A stretch of DNA of 64,000 bases from Pseudophaeomoniella oleicola (lineage: Eukaryota; Ascomycota; Eurotiomycetes; Phaeomoniellales; Phaeomoniellaceae), in contig QWDQ01000010.1 in NCBI GenBank assembly GCA_003868215.1, positions 1-64,000 of the forward strand, read 5' to 3'. Under the pieces are notes generated by a model, which was not told the origin of the DNA, made no database searches, and saw only the letters and a list, made by a program, of their open reading frames with translations. Shown one piece after another: positions 1 through 10,866 of this stretch. The first letter of the stretch is position 1, and the number at the start of each line of letters is the position of its first letter. The position numbers were made by a program, and so were the translations under genes.

Positions 1-822
1 TACCTTACTTATCCATATTCGGAAACAAATCTCGGTTTCCTCGGGTTGGAAGGGGGGGGGGGGGGGGCATTGTGATTGTGGAGGAAGTTTGAACCCATCC
101 CCACCCACCCACTCCTATCAGACCCCGTTCCGAACATCGAAACTTTTCGCCGGCTAAAGCTACGTTTGCCCCTGTGTTGTCATGAAAGCTTTGGTTGGAA
201 TGGCTGTTGGAGAGAAAAAGACCCTAAACAAAAAGACTCTCTTTTGGGGGATTGGGGTCGGAGGTATAATTTGTAGTGACTAGTAGGGAGTTATAGAAAA
301 ATTATGTTGTTGTTGTTGCAAAGTCAAAAGAACAACAACAACAACAACTCAGGGATCTCGTACCTTTTTGTTTCCGAACCAAAGCACAACACTACAGCGC
401 ATGGCGTTATAGACGAGAGGACGGATGGAGGAAGAAGAGAGATCTCAGGTATATGAGATGGTGAAAAATGCTTCCTGGGCGATTCGTCATGTCGACTGCG
501 AAGAATAGTGACTAGGTGACAGAAGAATGTTGCTCATGAGCTAAGCCGGAGGTCAAACACTTCTTTTTGGGGGATCTGCTTTGCATGAAGATAGAAAGGA
601 AGAGAAGAAAGGAACAAGATGAACTACAAAGGAAAAGAAAATAGTAGGTGCAGATGGAGCGAGCCAGGGAACTGAACAGATGCATCGTTGACAGTGGTGA
701 TGTGATTTGATACAACTCGAAACTCCATATGGATTCCTCCTGTTTTCGCTGGCCTTCCCATGAGCTAATGCAAGAAATTATGATCGTACAGCAAGGACGG
801 CAAAGTTTTCTCTTGATCAGCC
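1..822. other. Intergenic, downstream of PHB1
   Basis: I see no supported gene here. The stretch holds a run of about 15 G near position 53 and a (GTT)n block at about 304-318 that can pair with an (AAC)n block at about 331-348, separated by a 12-base loop. The part next to 822 should contain the PHB1 3' untranslated region. Confidence 0.6.
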
Positions 823-1728
823 TTACGACCTCAAGCCAAGTAAGAGGCTTGTGCTCTTGCCACCGCCCTTTCCATCTTCGCCGCTTGGGAGATATGTAAC
901 GTTGGGGTTTGTCGACAAAGTCTGTGCAATCTCTCTGGCTGCTTCGATTCTTCTGATCCTGATTAACCCATCTCCTGCTTTTGCGACTGCCTTGCTAATG
1001 ATATCGGCCGAGTCTGCCTCTCCCTCTGCTCTAATAACGTTGGCTTGTCGTTCTTGTTCAGCCTTCTCAACAATGAACCTTGCTCGTTCAGCGTCTTGTT
1101 GTGCAATTTGCTTCTGCTCAACGGCCTTTGTAAATTCTTTGCCAAATGTCATGTGCGTGATGGAGACATCCTCGAGGGCGATGTTGAACTCCTGAGCCCG
1201 GATCATCAGGTCATTTCGAATTCGGTTGCTGACAGCTTCTCTTTGGGTGATGAGCTCTGCAGCATCAAATTGAGCCACAATGGCTTTCAGTACTTCGTTT
1301 CCGATGGATGGGAGTACACGCTCATCGTAGTCTTGTCCGAGCGTCTAAGACAATATTAGTACGATGAACTGCTGGAAACCCTGTTATGCTCAGAATGCAC
1401 GTACCTGATAAATTTTCGGGAGTTTGGTAACCTCCGGTCGGTGCAGTACTCTGAGCGTTAAGCTGACCATCTGCAAGTCTTTGCTTCCGGTCGTTGTACT
1501 GATGTTTCTTGGTTTTGTCCGTACATCATAGATGATACTTCTCTGTAGACCTGGAATGAGGAAGTGTGTGCCTTCATTGACAACGTCGTCTTTGACACCC
1601 TGAAGGCGATCGAAGATGACTGCGCGAGTTCCGCCTTTGACGTCGTACATGGAAGCTTGGCCAATCTGAGCGGCAGTAAAGATGCCAAAGGCCCAGGCCA
1701 TAAGACGGTTTGGAGCAATGCCGGCCAT
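823..1728 (-). CDS. PHB1: Prohibitin-1 (mitochondrial inner membrane)
   Basis: Prohibitin-1 forms ring complexes with PHB2 in the mitochondrial inner membrane, where they act as scaffold and chaperone for newly made membrane proteins and the m-AAA protease. Two exons join in frame: 1405..1728 and 1344..823, with a GTACGT donor and TTAG acceptor, giving 281 residues, the usual length. An N-terminal hydrophobic stretch (about residues 10-24) is followed by the SPFH/PHB domain with the family signatures [54 protein letters not shown] and [14 protein letters not shown], then a coiled-coil C-terminal part. The TACAG just before the ATG suggests that an intron ends there in the 5' UTR. The gene is divergent from QCR8 over a short shared promoter. 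Confidence 0.96.
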
Positions 1729-2031
1729 TTTCTGTACAGCCGAATGTCAGGATGAGTTGCGCAGAAGCTTCCTAACGATCACTGCAACGTTATTACAGTA
1801 GGCGATGCTTCTTAAGACATCATCTTAAGTACATTTTCTGCCGCTTCTCCGCCGCCTTCCAGAGTCAAGCTCCAATCAGGTTTAGCGTAATTCTGCTTCC
1901 GCAATGCTCCAATCCCATCCAACCCAATCCAATCCGATCTCAAGTTCTTCATCAACGACGTTCTTCCATCGTACATCGAAGTCCTACCGCCTTCCTGCTA
2001 TCTTGATTTAGGACCTAAAAGCACCGACAAG
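1729..2031. promoter_or_regulatory. Bidirectional PHB1/QCR8 promoter with four CCAAT boxes
   Basis: The 303 bases between the two divergent start codons hold CCAAT pentamers at 1872, 1909, 1924 and 1929, all on the + strand. CCAAT is the core of the fungal HAP/CCAAT-binding complex, which is known to drive respiratory genes. Both flanking genes encode mitochondrial inner-membrane proteins, so shared control is plausible. Part of this region may be a 5' UTR intron of PHB1. Confidence 0.55.
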
Positions 2032-2586
2032 ATGCGTCCTACCGCAGCGAGACTTGATCACTATGATCCGAAGCACGGCGCGTATGTCCACCTCTTCCCT
2101 CTTTGTCGATTCAGAAGAACCTCTGCCTCGACGGTTGAGCTCAGAGTATGAGCTGCAAACACAGATGCTAACAATATCTACAGATGGATGGGATGGTGGG
2201 GTTCCATGGGTATGCAACTTCTGAGAGACGGACTCAACTTCGATGGACGGACGAATTGCGACTAACACAATCCTTTTACCAGGTTCCCCAACCCAGAGGG
2301 GCATAATCACCTACTCGCTTTCATCCAACAGACAGAACCCATTCGCTGGCGCACTCCATGCGGCTATTTTCAACACTTGGAGGAGGTCTAAGAACCAGAT
2401 CGGCTACTGGCTCCCACCGTTTGCAATCGCATACTTGGCCATGGACTGGGCGACAAAGAAGTAGGCGACATTAAGCAGAGAAATGGGAATATATTAACAT
2501 GCCACAGGAACGAATACTTGAACTCGAAGCCTGGACGTATAGAAACAGCACGATTGGAGAAGGAGGCTGCGGCTGCCTCTGGCTAA
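2032..2586 (+). CDS. QCR8: Cytochrome b-c1 complex subunit 8 (QCR8)
   Basis: This small subunit of respiratory complex III (ubiquinol-cytochrome c reductase) has one membrane span and packs against cytochrome b. Four exons are needed: 2032..2081, 2184..2209 (only 26 nt), 2283..2460 and 2508..2586. All have GT..AG borders and correct phase, giving 110 residues. Family hallmarks are MGWWGSMGSPTQRGI, NPFAGALHAAIFNTWRR, a hydrophobic segment YWLPPFAIAYLAMDW, and the C-terminal NEYLNSKPGR. The N-terminal extension of about 16 residues before MGWWG is longer than in yeast, as in other filamentous fungi. Confidence 0.93.
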
Positions 2587-3117
2587 GGCATGTCATCAAG
2601 CAAGTCCAAGAAAGCCCATGACATGTCTTATACAGGCCCCCTTTTGTACATTTTAGAACCTGGACTAGATAGACGATCAAGTATCGAAGCCAGTGGATCA
2701 TACCGTGTATTGACATTAGAGACATCATCTCATTCAAGCTGTTCGACTAGATGCATTTTCTATCTGATGCCGTGTTCCTCTCACAAGGCTTAGCTGATAT
2801 TCGCAATCGCCCTCAAAAACAACATCCTATCTCAGTAGTCCTAGTAATGAACAATGAAAGCATGTTCTCGTTCCATTCCGACGAGTCGAGCATTGAATGA
2901 TGGCCTGCTCGTGATATCGTAGAACCAAGTTACGCTAGTCCCACCTAAGATTTCAAGCTCCATTGAAATTTCGAAAATTCGGAGAACCTCACTAACAGAA
3001 AGGTTTGCGCGCAAAGCTCCCACCCATCCTATCACTTCGAATAAAAGTGCATTACAGTCTTCCAACTTGTCACTGTATCACCTGCGGTTCCAGAGTTGAC
3101 AAACAGATACCGTAACC
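2587..3117. other. Intergenic QCR8-NHP2
   Basis: This is the 3' region of QCR8 followed by the NHP2 promoter and leader. I see no gene and no notable repeat. Confidence 0.6.
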
Positions 3118-3926
3118 ATGGCTAAAGACAAGTCTGCAAAGGACATCGCCAAGAAGGAGAAGAAGGAGAAGAAGCGCAGTGAGGAAAACGGCGTTCACAA
3201 GAAATCAAAGGACAAGAAGGAAAAGAAGGAGAAGACAGAGGTGCTCACATCTAAGGTCTTGGATGTAATCGAGAACCCGGAGCAAGGTGTACCCGTCGAA
3301 GAGGAGACCACGGTTGAACAGGTAGAGAAGCCGCGGATTGTTGGTGCCTTGGTACCGTTCGCAAACCCGCTTGCCGATGATAAAGTGAGCAAGAAGGTCT
3401 TCAAGGGTGTCAAGAAAGGTATGTCAATATCAAGCATTTTAAAGAGAGGATCAAATCACCTGCGTGCCCTCACTTCATCAGACCCACCGTCAATTCCTCA
3501 ACGTAGCAGGTCAACCATGTGTAAGCCATCTAACGTACCTCTCTTTTAGCCGCGGCATCAAAAACCCTCAAACGAGGTGTGAAAGAAGTCGTCAAAGCGC
3601 TACGAAAATCACCAAACCTCCCAGCCACTGCCAAAGCCTCCCCTCCAGGAGTCGTCGTGTTGGCAGCAGATATCTCGCCAATGGACGTAATCTCGCACAT
3701 CCCTGTCCTCTGCGAAGACCACAACATCCCATACATCTACGTTACCTCAAGAGCAGAACTCGGCGCCGCAGGCCAGACGAAGAGACCGACTAGCGTTGTC
3801 ATGATCACACAAAAGAGGGGAGGAAAGGCGGCGGCAGAGGAAGGTGAAGGCGGAGACGAGTGGAAGGAGACTTATGATGGTCTCGTCAAGACCGTGGAGA
3901 AGGAAGGTGTGAGGGTCAAGATATGA
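3118..3926 (+). CDS. NHP2: H/ACA snoRNP subunit NHP2 (L7Ae family)
   Basis: NHP2 is a core protein of H/ACA small nucleolar RNPs, which guide pseudouridylation of rRNA and also occur in telomerase-related RNPs. Exons 3118..3418 and 3550..3926 (donor GTATGT, acceptor TTTTAG) join to 225 residues. The first 45 or so residues are a Lys/Glu-rich charged tail typical of nucleolar proteins. The L7Ae RNA-binding fold follows, with KTLKRGVKEVVKALRKS, the core GVVVLAADISPMDVISHIPV, and DHNIPYIYVTSRAELGAA. The protein is longer than yeast Nhp2 (about 156 residues) because of the N-terminal extension. The Lys-rich N-terminus is probably disordered. Confidence 0.94.
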
Positions 3927-4728
3927 ATTGCTCGTACGAACTCTTCAAAACCATTATCCTGGAAATCATTCGAAGAACTCCCCCCCTCCCGGGGCAAAAA
4001 ATCCACGGAGATAAAATATGGTCCTTTTCGGAGAATCGACACTGGTTGTGCCAACCGAGGGTCACATCGCATTGCAAGGCGTTCATATGGTGGTGGTGCT
4101 GTTTCAAAAAAACTTATTTGTTTTTATCTCTGGGACTAACAGACGAGAGCGAGGAATAAGGGATACAGACTCATTTCTTCTCCTTGCCGAAGGAAGGCTC
4201 TCCTGTACTTCAATTTTTTTTTCCCCATTTTCGGTCGGTCGATCGGTTCGTGGGAAAAGGGTGATGGAAAGGGGTGTACGTAGGTATAATTATATCATGT
4301 TGATATGATGATATCCCAATCAAAACGGTCTCCAAAAAAAAAAAGAAAAGAAGAAGGATCGTTGACTCGAAGATGCCTGCATACATGTGTCTGTTTGATA
4401 CGTCTATCTACCTAGGTAGGAGGTAGGTAGGTATCAAGATATGTAAGGTAGATAGACGTCTAGTCCCTTCTGAGCGCATGATCTTGTCGTTCCACACCTA
4501 CCTTACCTTATCTCACCTAGAAAAATCCAAGATATCAAAAGACATCTAGAAACATCGGTCATGACGGAAAGGAAACCAAATTCTCAATCTCTATTGTTCT
4601 GGGTTTTCTTTTTCTTTTTTAATAGTCCCCCCAAGTCTGCATTGTTGAATCGGATGAAAGGGTAATGATACTACTACCTTCTTGGTCTGTATGGTGAGAG
4701 GTGTTGACTACCTACCTACCTGGCCATA
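3927..4728. other. Convergent 3' region NHP2 / GH31
   Basis: The two flanking genes converge here, so the stretch is 3' UTR and spacer. It contains short A and T tracts and TAGGTA-type palindromic motifs near 4405-4437 and 4705-4722. I see no gene. Confidence 0.6.
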
Positions 4729-7061
4729 CTAGAGAATGATAACCATGACCTGGTCGTCACTGGCGAAGATATACCCATCATCGGACGACGAATCGAGCGT
4801 AATCGTCTTGACGATTTTCGAAACGTCCTTGGTGTCTACGACAACGACGTGCTTGGCCTGTTCGTCGGGAGCCCCATTGACGATGATCTCGAGCCCGTCG
4901 GTGAGGTCGTCGGCGTCCGGTCGGGTGATTTTGAAGTTCAGAGCGGTCGCGCTGCCGGGGCGGATGAGGAGGGGCAAGGTGGTGAAGTCGTGGGTTTCGG
5001 TGTACCATTTGCCGCCGGCGTAGCGTTTCTGGTGGTCGAACCAACTGACCCATTCGCCTTCCTGGTCGGTCTCGGGGACGTAGAATGTTACTTCGCCTTC
5101 CTCGGTGAAGATGGGGGCGACGAGGAGGTTAGGACCGAGCATGTATTGGGTGTCCAGATTGTAGGTGGTGAGGTCGTGGGGGAATTCGAGGAACATGGGT
5201 CGCATGACCGGAGTGCCTTCGTGGTGGGCTGTGAGTGCCGAGGAGAGGATGTATGGTGTCATGGCGATCTTGCGTTTCACGCAGTCGCGGAGGACTTCTG
5301 AGGAGTCTTCGCCGTAGATCCAAGGTACGCGGTAGGACGAGGAGCCATGGAGACGGGAATGAGAGGATAGGAGCCCGAATTGGACCCATCTCTTGTAGAG
5401 TGAAGCAGGTGGAGTCCCTTCGAAACCACCGATGTCGTGAGCCCAGAACCCGAACCCGCAGAGTGACAAGCTCAATCCGCCACGAAGCGATTCCGCCATG
5501 GCTTCAAATGTGGATTCACAGTCTCCCCCCCAATGGACAGGGAATTTTTGGCTCCCGGCCCAACCACTGCGAGCGAATAGGCAACCTTCTCCCTTGCCGG
5601 CTACTTCTTCCATCGTGTCCCAAACAAGTTTATTGTATACATAAGCGTAGTAGTTGTGCATTCTGACCGGGTCAGATCCGTCGTGGTACTTGACATTGCG
5701 GTAGGGGATTCGTTCGCCGAAGTCGGTTTTGAAGGAATCCACGCCCATTCTCATCAGCCTTTTAAGATGTGATGCATACCATTCACGAGCCTCAGGGTTT
5801 GTGACATCGAAGATAGCCATTCCGGCCTGCCAATTATCCCATTGCCAAACCGTATTAGGAGCATCGGATCGTTTGATGAAGTACCCCTTTTCTTTTCCAA
5901 CTTTGAACAAAGGGGAAGCTTGTCCGATGTAGGGATTGATCCACACACAGGTGTGGAAGCCACGGTCTTTGAGACGTTGGAGATAGGATTGGGGATCAGG
6001 GAACATATCATTGTCCCACTCGAAATCACACCATTGATACGATCTCATCCAGAAGCAGTCGAAATGGAAGGTTGACAATGGTATGTCTCTCTCCTTGAAA
6101 CCCTCAAGAAAGCCTGCCACCGTCTTCTCATCGTAGCTTGTGGTGAAACCTAGAGGAGCATGTCAGTAGCTGTGGGCGTCGATAAGGTTCGAGACTCACT
6201 GGTTGTAAGCCAAAGTCCGTACGTCCATGCAGGAGGTAGTGATGGTTTCCCGGTGAGGGTTGTATATCTTCGAAGGACATCTTTTGGCGTAGGACCGTAA
6301 ACGACGAAGTACTCCAGTGACTCTCCCTGTATTGAGATGTTGACCCTTGTGGTCCTCTCTGACTGGATTTCGAAGTTCACTTTTCCCGAGTTGTTGACGA
6401 AGACGCCGTAACCTTTCGAGCTCAGATAAAATGGAACATTCTTGTACGCAAGTTCGGACGATGTACCGCCATCTTCATTCCACGTCTCCACGCTTTGGCC
6501 GTTCTTGACGAAGGGTCCAAAGCGCTCACCAAGTCCGTAGACCTTCTCATTTACTCCCAGGTCGAGAGCGGCAAGCATCCAGCCCTGCTTCTCGACGTAT
6601 ATACCGTCTTGCTTCCTCGAGACCTCGGTGGTCCCATCTCGAACATATGCAATTGACCTCCAGCCATGAGCGGTAAGCTTCTTGTCTGCAGCCTTGTATA
6701 AGAAGCCCAGTTCGTTGGGATTGGTCTTCACAGACAGGTTGAGTGGGCCGCTGGCGACGTCGAGAGGCTCTCCCTTTCCGTGTGAAATGCCGACTTTATG
6801 GTTGGTCTTCACGACCTCAAAGTTCGGTCCGATATCCTCTGCACCTGCCCAGTGTTCTAACTTGACACCAATCACTCCTTCAATTGGTGACGAGACCGTG
6901 GCTGTCACAGTAGGAGAGTTCAACGTATCACCACGATGTCGCTGTAATTTGTTCAAGAGCAAAGTCACTTCGGTACCATCTATTGTCAATCTTTCGACGT
7001 TGCTCATCCATTCAATCGTCATCCCCTCTTTAGTCATCCACATACCCTCGGTGAACCTCAT
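4729..7061 (-). CDS. Alpha-xylosidase, glycoside hydrolase family 31
   Basis: A GH31 retaining glycosidase most like bacterial YicI alpha-xylosidases, which release alpha-xylose from xyloglucan oligosaccharides. Exons 6200..7061 and 4729..6149 join to 760 residues. The ATG at 7061 begins MRFTEGMWMTKEG, matching the usual family start; longer readings upstream lack similarity. The N-terminal beta-sandwich precedes a (beta/alpha)8 barrel. The nucleophile Asp lies in FKTDFGERIP (about D430) and the acid/base Asp in HWGGDCESTF (about D497), followed by GFGFWAHDIGGFEGTP. No signal peptide is visible, which suggests an intracellular enzyme. A general alpha-glucosidase is the alternative, but the KTDFGE form favours xylosidase. 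Confidence 0.9.
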
Positions 7062-8168
7062 CGTGGATACTGCTCTGGAATATCCCGCAGATTGGATCCA
7101 AGCCTCGTATGCTGCGTACTGGAAGCATCCGCAAGGAAGCAGGAAGGAAAGCCTTACCAGCCATTTTTCCTTTGCTGAACCACCACCACGTTTATCCGCA
7201 TGGGATGTTCTCTTGATAGACCGGTTAAATATGCATGCTGGATTTATCCAGATTGGTCCTGACGAGGTGATGTTCCTCCGTACCCCCGCCACATTAATTC
7301 ATGCAACACCAATGTGCTTGCCCGTTCGTGTACTACGTTTGACCAACCATATGCAGGTGCACGCAGGAGATAACTTACCTGAGATTGACGAACTGGAGCG
7401 CCATCATGCCTATCCAGGAGGTTCACATGCTCATCGTTATGCCTCAAAACCCATGGCCCGGCCCCTTGTCTGTTTTCCAGGGGCACTCGATGGCTCTGCA
7501 TAAGCCATAACGGGGATTAACTTGGCAGATGTCACGAGTCTCTCTCTTCACTTGTGGTCACACTGTCTGTGACAGCATAGCACACGTCTATGCTCTCAGT
7601 ATGCTTCTCTTGCCGCTGAAATCAGTAATATTGCTGGATGGAATCGACGTCGAGGTGTTTCTTTGTCTGCTAAAGTTCCTTGGCGGGATTTAGGGGTCCC
7701 TTGGCCTATCCGTTTGGAGTGGAACCCCCTGGAGAGCCTCTTTGTTGGAGCCTATAGTCCCTGATAAGAGGGGTCTCGGGGCCTCAAGGGGTGTGCAGGG
7801 AGGGGACCGATAGGCGTGAATGGAAACCCCTCGCCTCCGCTGACATCAGTCTAAAAGGATCATCATCATCATCCGCCGAACTTTTCTTCTGTCCGACCAA
7901 CTTTTGCACGAACGAACAGTCATTGCCGATCAACTCCATATTTGCACCCGACCTGCGGTATGTTGCGTGACACCGATAACTCCTCTCCTCTCATTTATTA
8001 CGATATTCCTAGTAGTTCCTTTCCTATTGTCAGCCAGGAGTAAACTTCATCTGTACATGCATGTGATGTTTTCGTCGCGAGCACTCTTGACTTTGTTGAC
8101 GAAACAATTGATCGGCCAATGTGCTGTTAGGGTAGCTGAGATGGAAGTATGATGTGATGATATAGACC
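7062..8168. promoter_or_regulatory. Divergent promoter region with AGGGG/CCCCT cluster
   Basis: This 1.1-kb region separates the divergent GH31 and F-box-like genes. Six stress-response-element cores (AGGGG or CCCCT) fall within 7692-7831, at 7692, 7726, 7769, 7787, 7801 and 7827. Such cores bind Msn2/4-type and related zinc-finger regulators in fungi. The part from 7062 to about 7500 reads open on the minus strand in pieces and probably belongs to the GH31 leader. Confidence 0.45.
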
Positions 8169-9401
8169 ATGTCCACTTCACATCTGTCTCGATCGAGGTT
8201 AGAATCTCTCCCCAGAGAGTTGCAGGAAATTATACTCGAAGCCCTCGACATAGAGCCTTCATCTCTCACCACATTCGGCCGGAGACCAGAAGGGACGCTT
8301 CATCAGGGTAAACGTGATGCTGCGTTGAAGGCGTTGTCGGCCTGCTCATCATCGCTACATTACATTGGCCTTCCACACCTCTACAAACACGCTGTCGTCC
8401 GCGTGGAAGCGATTGCCTCATTCCTTCATTTCATCTCAAGTCATCACCTAGCGGATGTAGTAACATCGCTTGTCATCCTGATCAATGAAACTTCTTTCAC
8501 GGCGGGATTCCAGGAAGCCACATCGGCACCTATCTTGTGGAGGTTATTACATGAATTGCCTTCGCTTTCCTCTGTCACCGTCTCCTGCCCGCCAACCTCG
8601 TTTCCTCATCTCAGCTACTGTGCGACCCATGATGGAGATGCTTGGACTTTCAACATGCCATTCCATTACCTACGGTTGGAGCTTGAACCTAAATCAGTCG
8701 GCAGGAGAAATACCATGGAACGTCCATTCATGATTTTCAAAGCCTTACCTTGGGAGGGCTTCAGCGTCAACGAAGGGTCATTTCTCAGAGCTTACACGCA
8801 ATATGAATATTTCCTGCGAAGACCGCCTTCGATATTGACCGGGCGAACGATCAACTCGAGGTTACAACTTCCGCGAGCCTTTCTGAAGAAGTTGCAGTAT
8901 TTCAACTACACTGCAATATTCCCCTTCTACAACCACGTATCCGCTGTTCTATCCTTCATTGAAACAACAATGCCAGAGCTACATGCTCTGACTATCTCTC
9001 TCTCTCCCCACCCAGACCAGTATGATGCTATCAACGCTCTGGAGACGCGGGAATCTTCTGGCAAGATCGACTTCCACGATGTTTGGATGGAGTTTGAAAC
9101 GTCGTATGAAGTCGTAGCTTACCACGTTCGGCAACTGGCATGGAAAGCGAAGCTGCGAGTTTTCAAATCCGTGGATTGGACCTTTGGCGGAGAGCCTCGA
9201 AGAATCACCGAGGAGAGAATAGCATCACGCTTGGAGAGGCGTGGGCGTACAGTAATATACCATCAAAGTGCAGATGGGACCGCCATCCAGGATGAGATGG
9301 CGCCGCACTCCTGGCAGCCTCAGGGTGATGGTACTTGGATATTCAAAAGTGCCGAAGCATTAGAACCAAGTGAAGTAGAGGTTATGCGTGTTGAGCGGTG
9401 A
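8169..9401 (+). CDS. F-box-like domain protein, function unknown
   Basis: A single-exon gene of 410 residues. Residues about 12-28 (ESLPRELQEIILEALD) fit the start of an F-box, the segment that docks onto Skp1 in SCF ubiquitin ligases. The rest has the alternating hydrophobic pattern and scattered Leu-rich segments seen in the many lineage-specific fungal F-box-like proteins, but no recognisable substrate domain. The ATG at 8169 gives the first residues MSTSHLSRSRLESLP; no upstream in-frame start is better. The GH31 gene lies divergently upstream. A role as a ubiquitin-ligase adaptor is inference from the short motif only. Confidence 0.72.
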   Translation: MSTSHLSRSRLESLPRELQEIILEALDIEPSSLTTFGRRPEGTLHQGKRDAALKALSACSSSLHYIGLPHLYKHAVVRVEAIASFLHFISSHHLADVVTSLVILINETSFTAGFQEATSAPILWRLLHELPSLSSVTVSCPPTSFPHLSYCATHDGDAWTFNMPFHYLRLELEPKSVGRRNTMERPFMIFKALPWEGFSVNEGSFLRAYTQYEYFLRRPPSILTGRTINSRLQLPRAFLKKLQYFNYTAIFPFYNHVSAVLSFIETTMPELHALTISLSPHPDQYDAINALETRESSGKIDFHDVWMEFETSYEVVAYHVRQLAWKAKLRVFKSVDWTFGGEPRRITEERIASRLERRGRTVIYHQSADGTAIQDEMAPHSWQPQGDGTWIFKSAEALEPSEVEVMRVER

Positions 9402-9602
9402 GAGACTGGCCTGAAAGGAGACCATGCCATTTGGTAGCCAATAGCGTGGATCCGCTTGACAAAAGTCGAAACTACAATGATAACTTCTTGTATAGCATAT
9501 TGAGAGTAGGACTGTCGTGGTTCTGCTGGAGCGCCTATGGCACTGCTTGAATTGGAGCTCCTATTCGCTTTAGAAAGCCTACGTTGTCTGTGTTGTAATT
9601 AG

Positions 9603-9907
9603 TATCATACGATGGCCCCAGGGCTTTCAATCTTGCCAGACGTGATCAAGAACAAGTCTGCGCATTCGAAAACTGGGCCAATCTCAGCGACACGGAAAAG
9701 ACAAGGAACTTACAGAAGCAAAGTCACTTTCCCAACCATACGGCCCAGGACTGCTTCCTGGACGCTTTCTACAAAGCACACCCATTACCTTCAGCAAGCT
9801 TAAAGAGAAGAGCACAACGTGTTGGTAAATTTTGGAATGTTCATCTCAAAAGAGGTCGCAGATGGTCCGGAGCTAGATGTCTCAAATGGTTGATACCCGT
9901 CGCCTGA
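9603..9907 (+). pseudogene. Orphan exon or gene remnant, homeodomain-like pattern
   Basis: An open frame without a good ATG starts right after a possible acceptor (AATTAG at 9597-9602) and runs to a TGA at 9905-9907. It encodes AFENWANLSDTEK, then CFLDAFYKAHPLPSASLKRR and KFWNVHLKRGRRW. The order FxxAFYKxHPxPSxxxKRR, then a basic W/R-rich helix, recalls fungal homeodomains, though the recognition-helix signature WFxNxR is not present. It may be the last exon of an unrecognised gene, or a decayed copy. No upstream exon could be placed between it and the F-box-like gene. Confidence 0.25.
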
Positions 9908-10347
9908 TCGATAGGAGGACAGCAAGTCATTGTACGATTCTATTGTGATCACTTCACAGACCTTCTGACAATGAAGGCTCTGCTTCAAACCAGATCCACG
10001 TTTCCAGAATTAGCTCAAGCATAGATGCATTCACTGTTGCCTTCTTCGACAAAGGGGTTTTCATAAAGAACATGAATACCCTTCTGTCTCTGCAGGCTCA
10101 GAACAATCGTTCTTTCTGATCTCCCTCATCTGTTCAAGCTTGGCCTATTAGCAGTGACTCTAGAACGACAAGTGTAGGAGACCACACCACCAAGGATCAA
10201 CGCCAGATGGAATGACATGCATGCATCAATCGATCTCTCAGATACCCGTCATTAGAACCAAATCCCGTAAGAGTCGACTAAGAGCCTCTTGAGAATCGCA
10301 ATGAAGAAGCGCGAGATTCGCGTTAATCGACAGTCACTACGAAACTG

Positions 10348-10866
10348 TTGCAGGCCATCGCAGTCGGAATGGAGTCAAAGCATGGCACCAGCGGTTATAT
10401 AATATTACGAATTACGAGGGACTCAAAAGCTCTCCGATCCAGCAGATCTGATGTATTTAACAACTCCTGCAGACATTCTGCAGACACGCCACAAGCGCCC
10501 GGCGCAGGAGACGATATCTCGGATCTTCGAAGTATAGAGCTATTCCGCGCAACATCTTGGATGCAAGACCCTGGTAGGGTATGCGAAGGTACAGGGAAAC
10601 GAGGAGACAGCTGGATACCAAACTTGAACGGCGAAAGACAGTGGAAGAAGAAATTAAGGAGAGGCAGAACCGATCTCGACACCTTCCTGAGCAGTACCAC
10701 TCCGAAGAACACGACTGAGAATAATGATACAGGGGAGAAGAGCTTGATTGTGGTCTTGAAGGGAGATTTCCGTCGTCTCACGGAAAAGAACACATATTCA
10801 AGCAGTATGGGCGAGAAGAGACGCTTGGTGGTAGTATTGAAGGTGAATTATCGGCGCTTTGCTTGA
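10348..10866 (+). CDS. Hypothetical protein with two tandem 26-residue repeats
   Basis: I do not recognise this frame of 172 residues. Its last 52 residues hold two copies of a repeat of the form KNT-x6-GEK-x-L-[IV]-V-V-L-K-x2-[FY]-R-R, spaced 78 bases apart and in frame; the wobble differences between copies (for example GTCTTGAAG against GTATTGAAG) suggest selection on protein. The N-terminal part is basic and Ser-rich, without known domain. The true start may lie in an upstream exon. Short Lys-Leu-Val-Val-x-Leu-Lys strings occur near the ends of some fungal nuclear proteins, so a DNA-associated role is a guess. Confidence 0.3.
   Translation: MQAIAVGMESKHGTSGYIILRITRDSKALRSSRSDVFNNSCRHSADTPQAPGAGDDISDLRSIELFRATSWMQDPGRVCEGTGKRGDSWIPNLNGERQWKKKLRRGRTDLDTFLSSTTPKNTTENNDTGEKSLIVVLKGDFRRLTEKNTYSSSMGEKRRLVVVLKVNYRRFA

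Noticed and set aside
6682-7503. Plus-strand frame of 273 codons
   Set aside because: It lies antisense to the GH31 gene, whose minus-strand frame has clear family similarity; the plus frame has none.
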